Shown here piece by piece: positions 32,315-40,854 of a stretch of DNA of 64,000 nucleotides. This DNA is from Sphingomonadaceae bacterium 3R27C6. GTDB taxonomy: Bacteria; Pseudomonadota; Alphaproteobacteria; Sphingomonadales; Sphingomonadaceae. How positions within the stretch are numbered: the stretch's first letter is position 1; each line of letters opens with the position of its first letter. The position numbers were made by a program, and so were the translations under genes. The stretch lies in the NCBI GenBank assembly GCA_005503215.1, contig SCNS01000028.1, positions 1-64,000 of the forward strand, written 5' to 3'. The notes below the pieces were generated by a model. That model saw only the letters and a program-made list of their open reading frames with translations, ran no database searches and was not told the DNA's origin.

Positions 32315-32385
32315 TTCTCTCCCCAGATAATATTGCTGCCAACGAAGAGGTTGAAAGCGCCCCGCGTCGCGGCCAGAAGCGCCCG

Positions 32386-33300
32386 ATGAACCAGCGCCTC
32401 CTTTTTATAGCTGCTACTCTCCTTTCGCTCAGCGCTTGCGCGGGCGCCGAGCAAGCTTCGCAGCCCTTTTCGCCCTCTGTCCTGCAAGACCGGCCGCTCA
32501 CCCTGGCGAGCTGGAACCTCGAATTCCTTGCCGAGCATAACGGCGACGGATGTCAGCCGCGAACCGACGCCGACTATGCCGCCATGCGGCAGATAGCCGA
32601 TGGGCTCGACGCCGACCTGATCGCGTTTCAGGAAGCGGAGAGTGTCGCGGCGGCAGAGCGCGTGTTCGACCCCGCCCGCTATACCGTCGTCATGGAAGAG
32701 CGCGCCGGTAGGCCCAGCGGGACCTGCGGCGGCGAGCACAAGTCGCAGCGCGTGATCCGCCAGGCTGTCGGATTCGCGATCCGCAAGACCATTGCGTTCG
32801 ACCGCCACCCCGATGTGACCAGCCTCATGCTCGGCAATCCTCAACTGCGCTCGGGCGTCGACATCACGCTCCGACCTGAGCGCGCGAGGCCGCTCCGTCT
32901 GCTTTCGATCCACTTGAAGTCGGGCTGCTTTGCCGGAGATACCGCCAAGGCGTGCCCGATCCTGTCCGAGCAGATCCCCGCGCTAGAGGCGTGGGTCGAT
33001 GCGGCTGCCGAGGCGCCTGTGCGCTTCGCCCTGCTCGGCGACTGGAACCGCAGGCTCGGCCTTGCAGCCGACCGCGTCTGGTCCGAGCTCGATGATGGCA
33101 CGCCCTCGAACGCCGATCTCCGTCTCGCAGATGCCGGGACGGGACCGAAATGCGATCCGCGCTACGACAGTTTCATCGATCATATCGTCCTTGACCGGCG
33201 CGCCGGCGCGGACATGCTGAGCTTTGCCGAGCCGCTCTACGGGTCGGGCACCAAGCATTACTCCGATCATTGTCCCATATCGGTGACGCTGGCGCGGTGA
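32386..33300 (+). CDS. Secreted endonuclease/exonuclease/phosphatase-fold lipoprotein
   Basis: A 304-residue EEP-fold protein with a lipoprotein signal (MNQRLLFIAATLLSLSACAG). Motifs: LASWNLEFLAE (metal site 1), LIAFQEAES, SIHLKSGC, LLGDWNRRLG and the terminal SDHCPISVTL. Two or more extra cysteines suggest disulphides (GTCGGEH, SGCF, AKACPI). It is probably a periplasmic or outer-membrane phosphodiesterase or nuclease. I chose the ATG at 32386 because of the signal; the frame is open upstream. Confidence 0.85.
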   Translation: MNQRLLFIAATLLSLSACAGAEQASQPFSPSVLQDRPLTLASWNLEFLAEHNGDGCQPRTDADYAAMRQIADGLDADLIAFQEAESVAAAERVFDPARYTVVMEERAGRPSGTCGGEHKSQRVIRQAVGFAIRKTIAFDRHPDVTSLMLGNPQLRSGVDITLRPERARPLRLLSIHLKSGCFAGDTAKACPILSEQIPALEAWVDAAAEAPVRFALLGDWNRRLGLAADRVWSELDDGTPSNADLRLADAGTGPKCDPRYDSFIDHIVLDRRAGADMLSFAEPLYGSGTKHYSDHCPISVTLAR

Positions 33301-33314
33301 CGGGAAGAACAACC

Positions 33315-33473
33315 ATGGATCAGGACCTTGTCGAAGCGCTTGAATTCTTGCTTGGCCGGGATGACGACGGCGCCCTGTTCGATCGCGAAACGCCGGAAGG
33401 CGGATATCGCTCGCAAGGTCTCGAGAATGCGCTGAGAACGATCCGCCGCAACCTTCGCGCAAAGCCGGATTGA
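33315..33473 (+). CDS. Possible small protein (52 aa)
   Basis: A 52-residue frame, MDQDLVEALEFLLGRDDDGA and on to LRAKPD, that starts 12 bases after the EEP gene with a GGAAG ribosome binding site. It is acidic and helical. I recognise no family, and it could be a chance frame. Confidence 0.4.
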   Translation: MDQDLVEALEFLLGRDDDGALFDRETPEGGYRSQGLENALRTIRRNLRAKPD

Positions 33474-33756
33474 CCTTGGCAGCGAGAACGCTGGCCCGAA
33501 GGGCCGAAAGCCGCACTCTTGCCGGAGCCGCAGCCGGGGCGGCGTGCGGGCGGGAGCGGCGGGTCGGACGCGGCGGAGCCGTGGCCGGAGCCGCGCGCAG
33601 CGCGGCTTGCCCGCCGTGAACGCGCGCGCCCGCACCGGCAAGAAGCGAGGCAAGTGTGCACGCGCGGCCCTACATCCGTGCGACCCCTGGCCGAGCCTGC
33701 GAGGCCAGAGCGCGCTCGACAGATGCCGCGCTCAACCTCCCCGAGGCAGAATTCGA
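33474..33756. other. Very GC-rich intergenic region
   Basis: A 283-bp stretch with several short inverted repeats (GGCCC-GAA-GGGCC near 33493; GCCGCGC-GCA-GCGCGGC near 33589). Reading frames here have arginine-alanine compositions typical of GC-rich non-coding DNA. I see no gene; it separates convergent transcription units. Confidence 0.4.
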
Positions 33757-34140
33757 TCACAGTTCCGACGAGGAACAAGCCGTGCATTGAGCGAGAATGA
33801 TCTGCCAACAGTCGCCCTGCTGCTTCCAGAGCCGGAGATAGGCAAAAGTCCCGAAGAAAGCCGCGCCGGCATAGGTTCCCGCGACATCGGCCGTTACGAC
33901 GACGCTCGCCACGTCACCGTGGGACCAAATGCGGCGGTCGCCGCGAAAGTCGAGTGAACTCAGGTCGAGCAGGCCCGAACGGTGCGCCGCTATATCACCC
34001 TCCCGCGATCGCCTGACCCCCTGTTGATCGACGAAGATCATGTCCTCCGCAAGCAGCCGCTCCAGTGCCTCGACATCGCCGGCCAGCATCGCGGCCCGCA
34101 GCTCTTCCTCGCACCTCGCAATAGCCTCGATCAGCTGCAT
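33757..34140 (-). CDS. NTF2-like (DUF4440/SnoaL-type) protein
   Basis: A 127-residue protein with the NTF2-like fold: IARCEEELRAAMLAGDVEAL, LLAEDMIFVDQQG, GTFAYLRLWKQQGDCWQIIL. Such small domains can be hydrolases, isomerases or non-catalytic; the C-terminus ACSSSEL adds nothing specific. No signal peptide. The function is unknown. Confidence 0.78.
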   Translation of the reverse strand: MQLIEAIARCEEELRAAMLAGDVEALERLLAEDMIFVDQQGVRRSREGDIAAHRSGLLDLSSLDFRGDRRIWSHGDVASVVVTADVAGTYAGAAFFGTFAYLRLWKQQGDCWQIILAQCTACSSSEL

Positions 34141-34200
34141 CCATCCTACTCCCGAATCTGGCCACCGGCCCGATCCGGCGCGGCCCTCGTTCCCGCCGCC

Positions 34201-34491
34201 CTATCGATCAACGAGCAGAATGGGCAAATATTGAAAGACGATTCCGAGCCCGCCGAACGCCAGCGCCAGCATGGCGGCACGCCGTCGCCACCGCGCGAAG
34301 GGATCGCCGGACGTTTTGTGCCGCACCGCTACGAACATCCATGCCACGCCGCCGAGAATAACCAAGGTAAAGAGCGATGCTGCGAGGCGTATGCCGGGTC
34401 CGCTGCCTCCGAACTCGGCGAGGAGGTAGAGGAGGAAGAAATGTACGGCCCACAGGACGAGACCGCCCATCATGATGAACCAGCTCTTCAT
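34201..34491 (-). CDS. Small membrane protein of the caa3 oxidase operon
   Basis: A 96-residue protein with three predicted transmembrane segments (MMGGLVLWAVHFFLLYLLAE at the N-terminus, then two others). Its ATG overlaps the stop of the oxidase subunit I/III gene by four bases, so it is the last gene of that operon. By position it may be a subunit IV-like or assembly factor; no clear family. Confidence 0.7.
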   Translation of the reverse strand: MKSWFIMMGGLVLWAVHFFLLYLLAEFGGSGPGIRLAASLFTLVILGGVAWMFVAVRHKTSGDPFARWRRRAAMLALAFGGLGIVFQYLPILLVDR

Positions 34492-37019
34492 CCGCCAGCG
34501 CCGACCAGTCGCGAGACGAGTGCGCCCGTCACCCCCTGTGCCGCGGTGTAGACGAGAAAGAGCATCGTGAGGTCGATGCTGTTGTTCCTAGGCTGCGGGA
34601 CAAGGCCCCGCACAGCACGCGCCGCGCAGTAAAGCGCCATCAAGATTGCAATCGCCGCTGCGCATGCCTGAAGGGCCAGCAGCGCATAGACGACAGCCCC
34701 CTGCCCGCTCGCGGTGGGACCAAGTTCGCTACTCGACCAACTCACGTAATCCATGCCAAGCGCCGCACTCGAAACCGCCGCGGACAAAAGAAGCGCGAAT
34801 ACCGACCAGAAGGGCGAGCGTCGAAGGCATGCGCGTGCCGTGAGCGCGAGACCGATTGCGACAGCGTAGAGCCCCAGGATCGATATCGCCTCGCCGAGGG
34901 GCGGCGGCGGCCGCCAGAAGCCCGGCTGGTTCGAGGACAGGAAGGCAAGGCTGAACAGCGCCATGAGAAAGATCATGCCCATCACAACCAGCAGGATGAC
35001 CATCGCCCACCAGCCATGGCTCGCCGGCCCGGTAACGTAGGTCGGGACGCGGATGTCGGCGCCAATGTCGACACCCTCGATTTCGACCGGCCGGTCGGTT
35101 TCCCAAAGCCATCGCAGTACCGAGATCACCGCGAGGACGCCGCTCACCCATGCGAACATATAGGCCTGCACCGTCAGCGCGAGGAAGAAGCCCGCAGTAA
35201 AGATCGCGGCGGCGAAGGGCCAAGGCGACGGCCCCGGCATGATCTGCAGATATTGGGGCTCGGCGAGCAGCGGGCTGGTGACGATCGTCTCGCGACGGCC
35301 AGTCGCCGAGCGCGGGAGGAAATAGCGCCCCTTTTCGACTTCATGCGCGAGCGCCGGATCGTCCCACAAAGGCTCGCGGCTGGTGACGACCGGGATCGAG
35401 CGCGTCGAATAGAGCTCGCTCGGCAACCATTCGAGCGTGCCGCCGCCATAGACATTCCCGGCATTGCCCTCGCCCGGCGCGAGCCGGAAATTGCGCGCCA
35501 GGTCGACGAGGAAGAGGAGCACACCGAGCCCGAGCATGAAAGCGCCGACCGTCGAGATGAGATTGGGAAGCTCAAAGCCCTGCCCCGGCAGATAGGTGTA
35601 GACGCGGCGCGGCATGCCCTGCAGCCCCGCCAGATGCATCGGCAGGAAGGCGACATTCATGCCGAGGAACATGAGGCCGAACACCCATTTCGCGAGCCGC
35701 TCCGACAGCGCCCGCTTGCTCACCATCGGAATCCAGTAATAGAAGGCCGCAAACAGCGGAAAGACCATGCCGCCGATCAGGACATAATGGAGGTGCGCGA
35801 CGATGAAATAGCTATCGTGCGCCTGCCAGTCGAAGGGCACCATCGCTATCATCACACCCGTCAGACCCCCCGTCACGAAAATAACGATGCTGCCCATCAC
35901 GAAGAGGCCGGGCGCATTGAACTTCGGCTTGCCGATTGCGAGCGTCGCGATCCACGAGAAGACCTGGATGCCCGCCGGCACGCTGACCGCCATCGAGGCG
36001 GCCGAGAAGAAGCCCGTCGTCATCGGCGGCATGCCGGTGGTGAACATATGATGCGCCCACACGCCGAAACTGATGAAGCCCGTCGCGATCATCGCAAGGA
36101 CGATGAGCCGGTAGCCGACGAGCCTCTCGCCCGCGACGGTCGCGACGATCATGCTCATCATCCCGGCGGCGGGCAGGAAGATGATATAGACCTCGGGGTG
36201 GCCGAAAAACCAGAAGAGATGCTGCCAGAGCAAGGGGTCTCCGCCGCGCGTCGCGTCGAAGAAGGGCCAGCCGAACGCGCGCTCGATCTCGAGCAGCAAG
36301 GTGCCGAGAATGATGCTCGGAAAGGCGATCACGATCATCACTGCGAAGACGAGCATCGCCCAGGCGAAGATCGGCATCCTGTCGAGGCGCATGCCCGGCG
36401 CGCGCGTCCGCAGCACGCCGACGATGATCTCGATCGCCCCCGCGATCGCGCTGATCTCGATGAAGCCGATGCCGAGCAGCCAGAAGTCGGTGTTGATTCC
36501 CGGCGAATAGGCCTTGGACGTCAGCGGCGGATACATGAACCAGCCGCCGTCGGGCGCGAGCCCGACGAAGATCGAGGCGAAAAAACAAAGTCCGCCGACG
36601 GCATAGGCCCAGAAGGCATAGGCGGACAGCCGCGGGAACGGCAGATCGCGCGCCGCGAGCATCTGCGGGAGCAGGAGCACGCCTGCCGCCTCGACCGCGG
36701 GCACCGCGAAGAGGAACATCATCACCGTGCCGTGCATGGTGAAGACCTGATTATAGGTGCCCTGCGGCAGGATCTCGAGCATCGGCGCGGCGAGTTGCGC
36801 ACGCATGAGCAGCGCGAGCACCCCCGCCATCAGGAAAAAGAGAAAGGCGGTTCCGAGATAATAGATGCCGATATAATTATTGTTGACCGCGAGCAGATAT
36901 TCCCAGCCCTTGGGCTTGCACCAGATACGACGGAGGTCCTCCTCCTCTTCTTTCGGCCGCTCGTGCCGAGTCGGGAAACGCTCATAAAGCGCGGGATCGA
37001 ACCCCGTTTCCGATCTCAT
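34488..37019 (-). CDS. Cytochrome c oxidase, fused subunits I and III (caa3 type)
   Basis: An 843-residue fusion. Residues 1 to about 560 are subunit I, with the haem a ligand in TMHGTVMMFL, the Tyr-His crosslink motif FGHPEVYIIFLP, the CuB histidines in WAHHMFTTGM and HDSYFIVAHLHYVL. The D-channel start YNQVFTMHG is present. From about 580 the product carries a subunit III-like region with further membrane helices. Fusions of I and III are known in caa3 oxidases. The protein is the terminal proton-pumping oxidase of the chain. Overlap with subunit II at 37016 (ATGA) shows one operon. Confidence 0.92.
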   Translation of the reverse strand: MRSETGFDPALYERFPTRHERPKEEEEDLRRIWCKPKGWEYLLAVNNNYIGIYYLGTAFLFFLMAGVLALLMRAQLAAPMLEILPQGTYNQVFTMHGTVMMFLFAVPAVEAAGVLLLPQMLAARDLPFPRLSAYAFWAYAVGGLCFFASIFVGLAPDGGWFMYPPLTSKAYSPGINTDFWLLGIGFIEISAIAGAIEIIVGVLRTRAPGMRLDRMPIFAWAMLVFAVMIVIAFPSIILGTLLLEIERAFGWPFFDATRGGDPLLWQHLFWFFGHPEVYIIFLPAAGMMSMIVATVAGERLVGYRLIVLAMIATGFISFGVWAHHMFTTGMPPMTTGFFSAASMAVSVPAGIQVFSWIATLAIGKPKFNAPGLFVMGSIVIFVTGGLTGVMIAMVPFDWQAHDSYFIVAHLHYVLIGGMVFPLFAAFYYWIPMVSKRALSERLAKWVFGLMFLGMNVAFLPMHLAGLQGMPRRVYTYLPGQGFELPNLISTVGAFMLGLGVLLFLVDLARNFRLAPGEGNAGNVYGGGTLEWLPSELYSTRSIPVVTSREPLWDDPALAHEVEKGRYFLPRSATGRRETIVTSPLLAEPQYLQIMPGPSPWPFAAAIFTAGFFLALTVQAYMFAWVSGVLAVISVLRWLWETDRPVEIEGVDIGADIRVPTYVTGPASHGWWAMVILLVVMGMIFLMALFSLAFLSSNQPGFWRPPPPLGEAISILGLYAVAIGLALTARACLRRSPFWSVFALLLSAAVSSAALGMDYVSWSSSELGPTASGQGAVVYALLALQACAAAIAILMALYCAARAVRGLVPQPRNNSIDLTMLFLVYTAAQGVTGALVSRLVGAGG

Positions 37020-37963
37020 TTGAGCGAGACCAGATAGGCGGTGAGCGCCTGCAGTTCCTCGCCGCTGAACTGGTGATAGGCGGGCATACGGTTCGCGGGC
37101 TTGATCGCCTGGCTGTCGGCGACCCAGCCCGCCATCGTCCCCGGATTATTGGGCAATATGCCCGCGCCCAGCGTCCTGCGCGAACCGACATGCGTCAGAT
37201 CGGGGCCGGCCAGTCCACGCGCCGGCGTGCCGCGGATCGTGTGACAGGCGGCGCAGCCGCTCGAGAGAAAAAGTGCAAGCCCCTCGCCGCCGGCGCCTTG
37301 CGACGGGAGCCGCGAAGCCTGCCACCGCGCAAAGTCCGCCGGGGTGTGGGCCACCACCACAAACCCCATCAGCGCGTGCGGGCCGCCGCAATATTCGGCG
37401 CACTGTCCCTTGTAGATACCCGGCGCATCGGCCTCGATCAGCAGGCGATTGGTGCGCCCCGGGATCATGTCCATCTTGCCGCCAAGCCGCGGCACCCAGA
37501 AGCTATGGATGACGTCGGCCGCCTCGAGTTCGAGCAGGACGGGCTGTCCTATCGGAATGTGGAGTTCGTTCGCATCGCGCAGCGTCTCGCGGCCTTGTCC
37601 GTCCTGATAATGGACGCGCCACCACCATATCTCGCCGATGACCTTGACGCGCATGGCGCCTTCGGGAACGCGCGCCGCCGAAAGCGAACTGGTGAGCATC
37701 AGGCCCCACACGAGCAGACCCGTGAGCACGACCGAGGGAAAGGCAAATCCCAGAATCCAGATCGCCTTCTCGCCGCCGAGCCGGGTCTTGAGCCGAGGCG
37801 ATCCGCGCAGCGCGATCCAGAGTGCGCCAAGCACGATCGCCAATATCACGGTTCCGCCAGCAAGCAGCACCCAGGCAAGCAGGGTCACGGGCTCCGAATA
37901 GGGGCCGGCAGGATCGAGCACGGCGGGCGGCCAGCCTTCCGAAGGCAGCGTTCGCTCAGTCAT
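37016..37963 (-). CDS. Cytochrome c oxidase subunit II with fused cytochrome c domain
   Basis: A 315-residue subunit II. Two N-terminal membrane helices (about 28-48 and 75-95), then the CuA domain with the ligand cluster QCAEYCGGPHALMGF near residue 190, and a C-terminal cytochrome c domain with CAACHTIRG near 235 and the methionine ligand in PANRMPAYHQF. This is the caa3 pattern: electrons go from the bound haem c through CuA to subunit I. The gene is preceded by a small cytochrome c gene and followed by subunit I/III. Confidence 0.93.
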   Translation of the reverse strand: MTERTLPSEGWPPAVLDPAGPYSEPVTLLAWVLLAGGTVILAIVLGALWIALRGSPRLKTRLGGEKAIWILGFAFPSVVLTGLLVWGLMLTSSLSAARVPEGAMRVKVIGEIWWWRVHYQDGQGRETLRDANELHIPIGQPVLLELEAADVIHSFWVPRLGGKMDMIPGRTNRLLIEADAPGIYKGQCAEYCGGPHALMGFVVVAHTPADFARWQASRLPSQGAGGEGLALFLSSGCAACHTIRGTPARGLAGPDLTHVGSRRTLGAGILPNNPGTMAGWVADSQAIKPANRMPAYHQFSGEELQALTAYLVSLK

Positions 37964-38321
37964 CGAGGCTCAGCAGCCAGGCGGCGATATCATCGGCTTC
38001 GGCTCTTTTCATCGGTATCGCCGGCATCCCGGTCCCCGGCGCCATCGCCGGCGCGTCGGTGACGAAGGCGGCAAGCAGCGGCGCGCGATTTGGCAGTTTG
38101 CCCGCGATCAGCGGGCGCGCGCCGAAGCCCGCGAGCGGCGGTCCCACGCGCCCTTTCGGCCAGGTGATGCCGGGCATGGCATGGCAAGCGCCGCAACCGA
38201 GCCGCGCCGCGGCATCGCGCCCGCGCGCGACGGCGGCGGGGTCGGCGGGTGCCGTTTCAACCGGGACGGGCGCGCAGGCGCCGAGCAGCATCAAGACCGA
38301 AATCGCAGCACCCCCTTTCAT
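37956..38321 (-). CDS. Monohaem cytochrome c lipoprotein
   Basis: A 121-residue c-type cytochrome with a lipoprotein signal (AISVLMLLGACAPVPVE) and one haem site CGACH. The sixth ligand methionine is probably in GTGMPAIPM. The stop overlaps the subunit II start by 8 bp. It is probably the periplasmic electron donor to the oxidase. Only 62 bp separate it from the divergent dihaem cytochrome gene at 38384. Confidence 0.88.
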   Translation of the reverse strand: MKGGAAISVLMLLGACAPVPVETAPADPAAVARGRDAAARLGCGACHAMPGITWPKGRVGPPLAGFGARPLIAGKLPNRAPLLAAFVTDAPAMAPGTGMPAIPMKRAEADDIAAWLLSLDD

Positions 38322-38383
38322 AGCCGTTCACCGTCCTCGTTTCGCTTTGGGAACCACCTCGCGCGGCCATTGGTTCCCGAAGC

Positions 38384-39118
38384 GTGCGCAAAGCCCCCCT
38401 CCTCCTCCTGTTCCTCCTGTCCGCATGCCAAGCGCCCGCGCCGACTGACCGCTTTCGCGCGACGGGCGAGACGATCGCGATGAGCGGCGGCGATGCGGGC
38501 GCCGAAGCGGCCTGCTTCACCTGTCACGGGCTGCAGGGCGAAGGCGACGGGCGCGACGCGCCGCGCCTCGCCGGGCTCGACGCGGGCTATCTCCATCGGC
38601 AGCTCGACGATTATGCAAATGGTCGCCGCGAGCATGCCGCGATGCGCGCAATCGTCCGCAAACTCGGCGACGGCGACCGATCGAAAGTGTCGGCATTCTA
38701 CGCGGCGATCCAGCCCGCGGCGTGGCCGGTCGAAGCCGGCAATCCGGCGGGTGCGCGCCTCTACGACGAGGGCGATCCCGCGCGGGGATTGCCGTCTTGC
38801 GCCTCGTGCCACGGTGTGGGCGGCGTGGGCGATGCCGCCAATCCGCCGCTGGCCGGTCAGTCCGCCGCCTATGTCGCGGGCCAGCTTCGCGCGTGGCGCG
38901 AAGCGAAGCGCAACAATGACCCGCTAGGCGAGATGCGCCGCGTCAGCCGCCTGCTCTCGGTCGCCGAGCTTGCGGCGGTGTCCCGTCATGCGGCGTCCTT
39001 TCCGCCCCATCCTCCGGAAGCTCGGGCAACATCCCCCGCAGCACGTCGTGCCGATCCCAGAAATGATGTTTCAGAGCCGCGCCAACGTGCAGCGGGATCA
39101 TCGCGACGAGGAGAATGA
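38384..39118 (+). CDS. Dihaem cytochrome c (c4 type)
   Basis: A 244-residue protein with a lipoprotein signal starting at a GTG (VRKAPLLLLFLLSAC) and two haem sites, CFTCHGLQG near residue 45 and CASCHGVGG near residue 140, the two-domain c4 arrangement. Conserved sequence ends near HAASFPP (about residue 208); the last 35 residues are basic and overlap the convergent cytochrome b561 gene, so they may be an unstable tail. Divergent from the oxidase operon, it is likely an electron carrier to it. Confidence 0.85.
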   Translation: MRKAPLLLLFLLSACQAPAPTDRFRATGETIAMSGGDAGAEAACFTCHGLQGEGDGRDAPRLAGLDAGYLHRQLDDYANGRREHAAMRAIVRKLGDGDRSKVSAFYAAIQPAAWPVEAGNPAGARLYDEGDPARGLPSCASCHGVGGVGDAANPPLAGQSAAYVAGQLRAWREAKRNNDPLGEMRRVSRLLSVAELAAVSRHAASFPPHPPEARATSPAARRADPRNDVSEPRQRAAGSSRRGE

Positions 39119-39605
39119 TCAGGAGCGCATGGATTCCCTCCGCCCAGTCGAGAATCCACCACTGAATGCCTTTTTCCAGACTATCGAAGGGCATGTGCGG
39201 CCAGGGAAGGAGCCCCGCCACTTCGAGCGGCTCGCCGCCGACCACCGACCACATCGCCCAGCCCGAGAGCGGCAGACCGAAAAAGCAGACGTAAAAGAGT
39301 ATGTGCGTCACATAGGCTGCGACCGTCTGCCAGCCCAGCCGGTCGGCATCGTTGATGGGACCCGGCACGATCATCCGCCAGATCGAACGCAGCGCAGCAA
39401 GCACGAGCATCAACAGGCCGAGTTCGGCATGAACCCGAAACGCCTCCAACTTGTCGCCACCCGCGTCGATGCGGCTCATGCGCCAGCCCCAGCCGAGCTG
39501 GAATAGGATGAGCGCGGCCATCGTCCAGTGGAATAGCTGCCCGACGGGCGAGTAGCGGCGGTCGGCGGCATAGCGCGCCGCCCACGCCTGGATCGCCTCG
39601 ATCAT
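38943..39605 (-). CDS. Cytochrome b561-type membrane protein
   Basis: A 220-residue integral membrane protein of the bacterial cytochrome b561 family. Four transmembrane segments carry haem-ligand histidines (GQLFHWTMAALILFQLG, FRVHAELGLLML, GIHALLIILLVAMIPLHV). The ATG at 39605 overlaps the ctaG stop as ATGA. The last 20 residues are low-complexity and overlap the dihaem cytochrome tail. It probably shuttles electrons from the quinone pool or superoxide to periplasmic carriers. Confidence 0.85.
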   Translation of the reverse strand: MIEAIQAWAARYAADRRYSPVGQLFHWTMAALILFQLGWGWRMSRIDAGGDKLEAFRVHAELGLLMLVLAALRSIWRMIVPGPINDADRLGWQTVAAYVTHILFYVCFFGLPLSGWAMWSVVGGEPLEVAGLLPWPHMPFDSLEKGIQWWILDWAEGIHALLIILLVAMIPLHVGAALKHHFWDRHDVLRGMLPELPEDGAERTPHDGTPPQARRPRAGG

Positions 39606-40315
39606 GCTGCCACCGGGGGCGGCTCGCCGAGGAGGCGCCAGCCGGTCCAGAGCGCCGCGCCGAGATAAAGAGCCGCGGCAGGAGCCCACATGATGAGCCC
39701 CGCCAGTTGCTGATCTTCGAGCGGCGCCAGCCCCCAGGCCATCGTCGTCGCGAGATGGGGCGCATAGAGGGGCGTGCCCGCGAAGGTGATGAGCGCCCCG
39801 AGCAGCCCCATCTGCACCATCATGGCAAGCAGCAGGCCGATCGCGAGCGGCGGCGACGACGAGCGGAGCGAAGCCCAGAAGCCGAACGCGGTCGCGAGCA
39901 ACGAAAGCTGCATCAACCAGAAGGCGCCGTCACTCGCCAGCGCGAGAGCATAGGGCGCCGGCGCGTGCCAGATCCAGAATGCGAGAATGTGCCCGGCCGC
40001 CCATAGCGGCGCACCGCCGCGCGGCCGAAACCGCGGCAGGCCGAGCGCAAACAGCGGAGCCGCAACCGCGGTCAGGATGATATGGTGCGCGACGCGCACC
40101 GAGAAGAGCGCCGACGACAGGGCGCATAGCGGCGACACGAACAGAAGGGCGATCAGCGCGAACCCGGCCCAGAAGGGACCGCGCGCTTTCCATCGCCACG
40201 CCATCAGCGCCGCGGCGCCCAGCGCCGCGAGCAGCCCGGGATCGAGATTCCAGCGCAGCATCCAGTCAGCCGGGATCGGCGCGGGACCACAATAAGGAAT
40301 CGAGGACGGATCCAT
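39602..40315 (-). CDS. Cytochrome c oxidase assembly protein CtaG (caa3 type)
   Basis: A 237-residue membrane protein with six or seven hydrophobic segments that fits the caa3_CtaG family: AHHIILTAVAAPLFALGLPR, WIWHAPAPYALALAS and a histidine near the third segment. Needed for assembly of caa3 oxidases in Bacillus. It is coupled to the b561 gene. A perfect EcfG consensus (40325-40350) ends only 10 bp upstream, which would give an almost leaderless mRNA; an internal ATG at 40261 is a possible alternative start. Confidence 0.85.
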   Translation of the reverse strand: MDPSSIPYCGPAPIPADWMLRWNLDPGLLAALGAAALMAWRWKARGPFWAGFALIALLFVSPLCALSSALFSVRVAHHIILTAVAAPLFALGLPRFRPRGGAPLWAAGHILAFWIWHAPAPYALALASDGAFWLMQLSLLATAFGFWASLRSSSPPLAIGLLLAMMVQMGLLGALITFAGTPLYAPHLATTMAWGLAPLEDQQLAGLIMWAPAAALYLGAALWTGWRLLGEPPPVAA

Positions 40316-40324
40316 CCAATTGCC

Positions 40325-40350
40325 AACGTCGCGCCCGGCGCGCGGGTTCC
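40325..40350 (-). promoter_or_regulatory. Possible EcfG-type promoter upstream of ctaG
   Basis: On the minus strand: GGAAC (40350-40346), a 17-base spacer and CGTT (40328-40325). The match is exact but the -10 element is only 10 bp from the ctaG ATG, so it may be a chance match or the start codon may be downstream. Confidence 0.4.
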
Positions 40351-40407
40351 GGGAAACTATTGGGCGGTCGGCGCATTATCCAGACGGGGGCCTGCATGGA
40401 GATCAAT

Positions 40408-40854
40408 ATGGCAACGGCCCCATCGCCTTTCACCGACCCGCCCTATCGCCGACACGCGCCCCATCCGCTGCACGCCATTCTCCTCGCCTTTCCGGTCGCC
40501 CTGTTCAGCAGCGCGCTCCTTTCCGACATCACCTATCTCAACAGCGCCGAGATGCAGTGGAGCAATTTCTCGGCCTGGTTGATCACGGGCGGGCTGATAT
40601 TCGGGGCTCCGGTGCTCCTGTGGTCTGCCATAGCATTTGTCCGAGGCCGAAAGCAGCCAAAGCGCGGGCCTGCCACCGCCTATTTTCTGCTGATCCTCGT
40701 TATGTGGATCGCGGGCCTCGTGAACGCCTTCAAGCATAGCCAGGATGCCTGGAGTTCGGTCGGCACGGCCGGCGCGACCCTCTCGGCCCTATCCACAGTT
40801 GCAGCGATTGCCGCCGCCTGGCTTCTCCACGCAGCGAAGGAGCCCCGCGCATGA
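40408..40854 (+). CDS. DUF2231-type membrane protein
   Basis: A 148-residue membrane protein with four hydrophobic segments: HPLHAILLAFPVALFSSALL is the characteristic DUF2231 N-terminus. The ATG at 40408 follows TGGAGATCAAT, a good ribosome binding site; 40396 is an alternative. It overlaps the sorbosone dehydrogenase-like gene by four bases, so the two form an operon. Confidence 0.78.
   Translation: MATAPSPFTDPPYRRHAPHPLHAILLAFPVALFSSALLSDITYLNSAEMQWSNFSAWLITGGLIFGAPVLLWSAIAFVRGRKQPKRGPATAYFLLILVMWIAGLVNAFKHSQDAWSSVGTAGATLSALSTVAAIAAAWLLHAAKEPRA

Noticed and set aside
33474..33756. Possible arginine-alanine-rich proteins on the plus strand
   Set aside because: Frames reflect GC-rich sequence, with no start site, conservation or codon bias.
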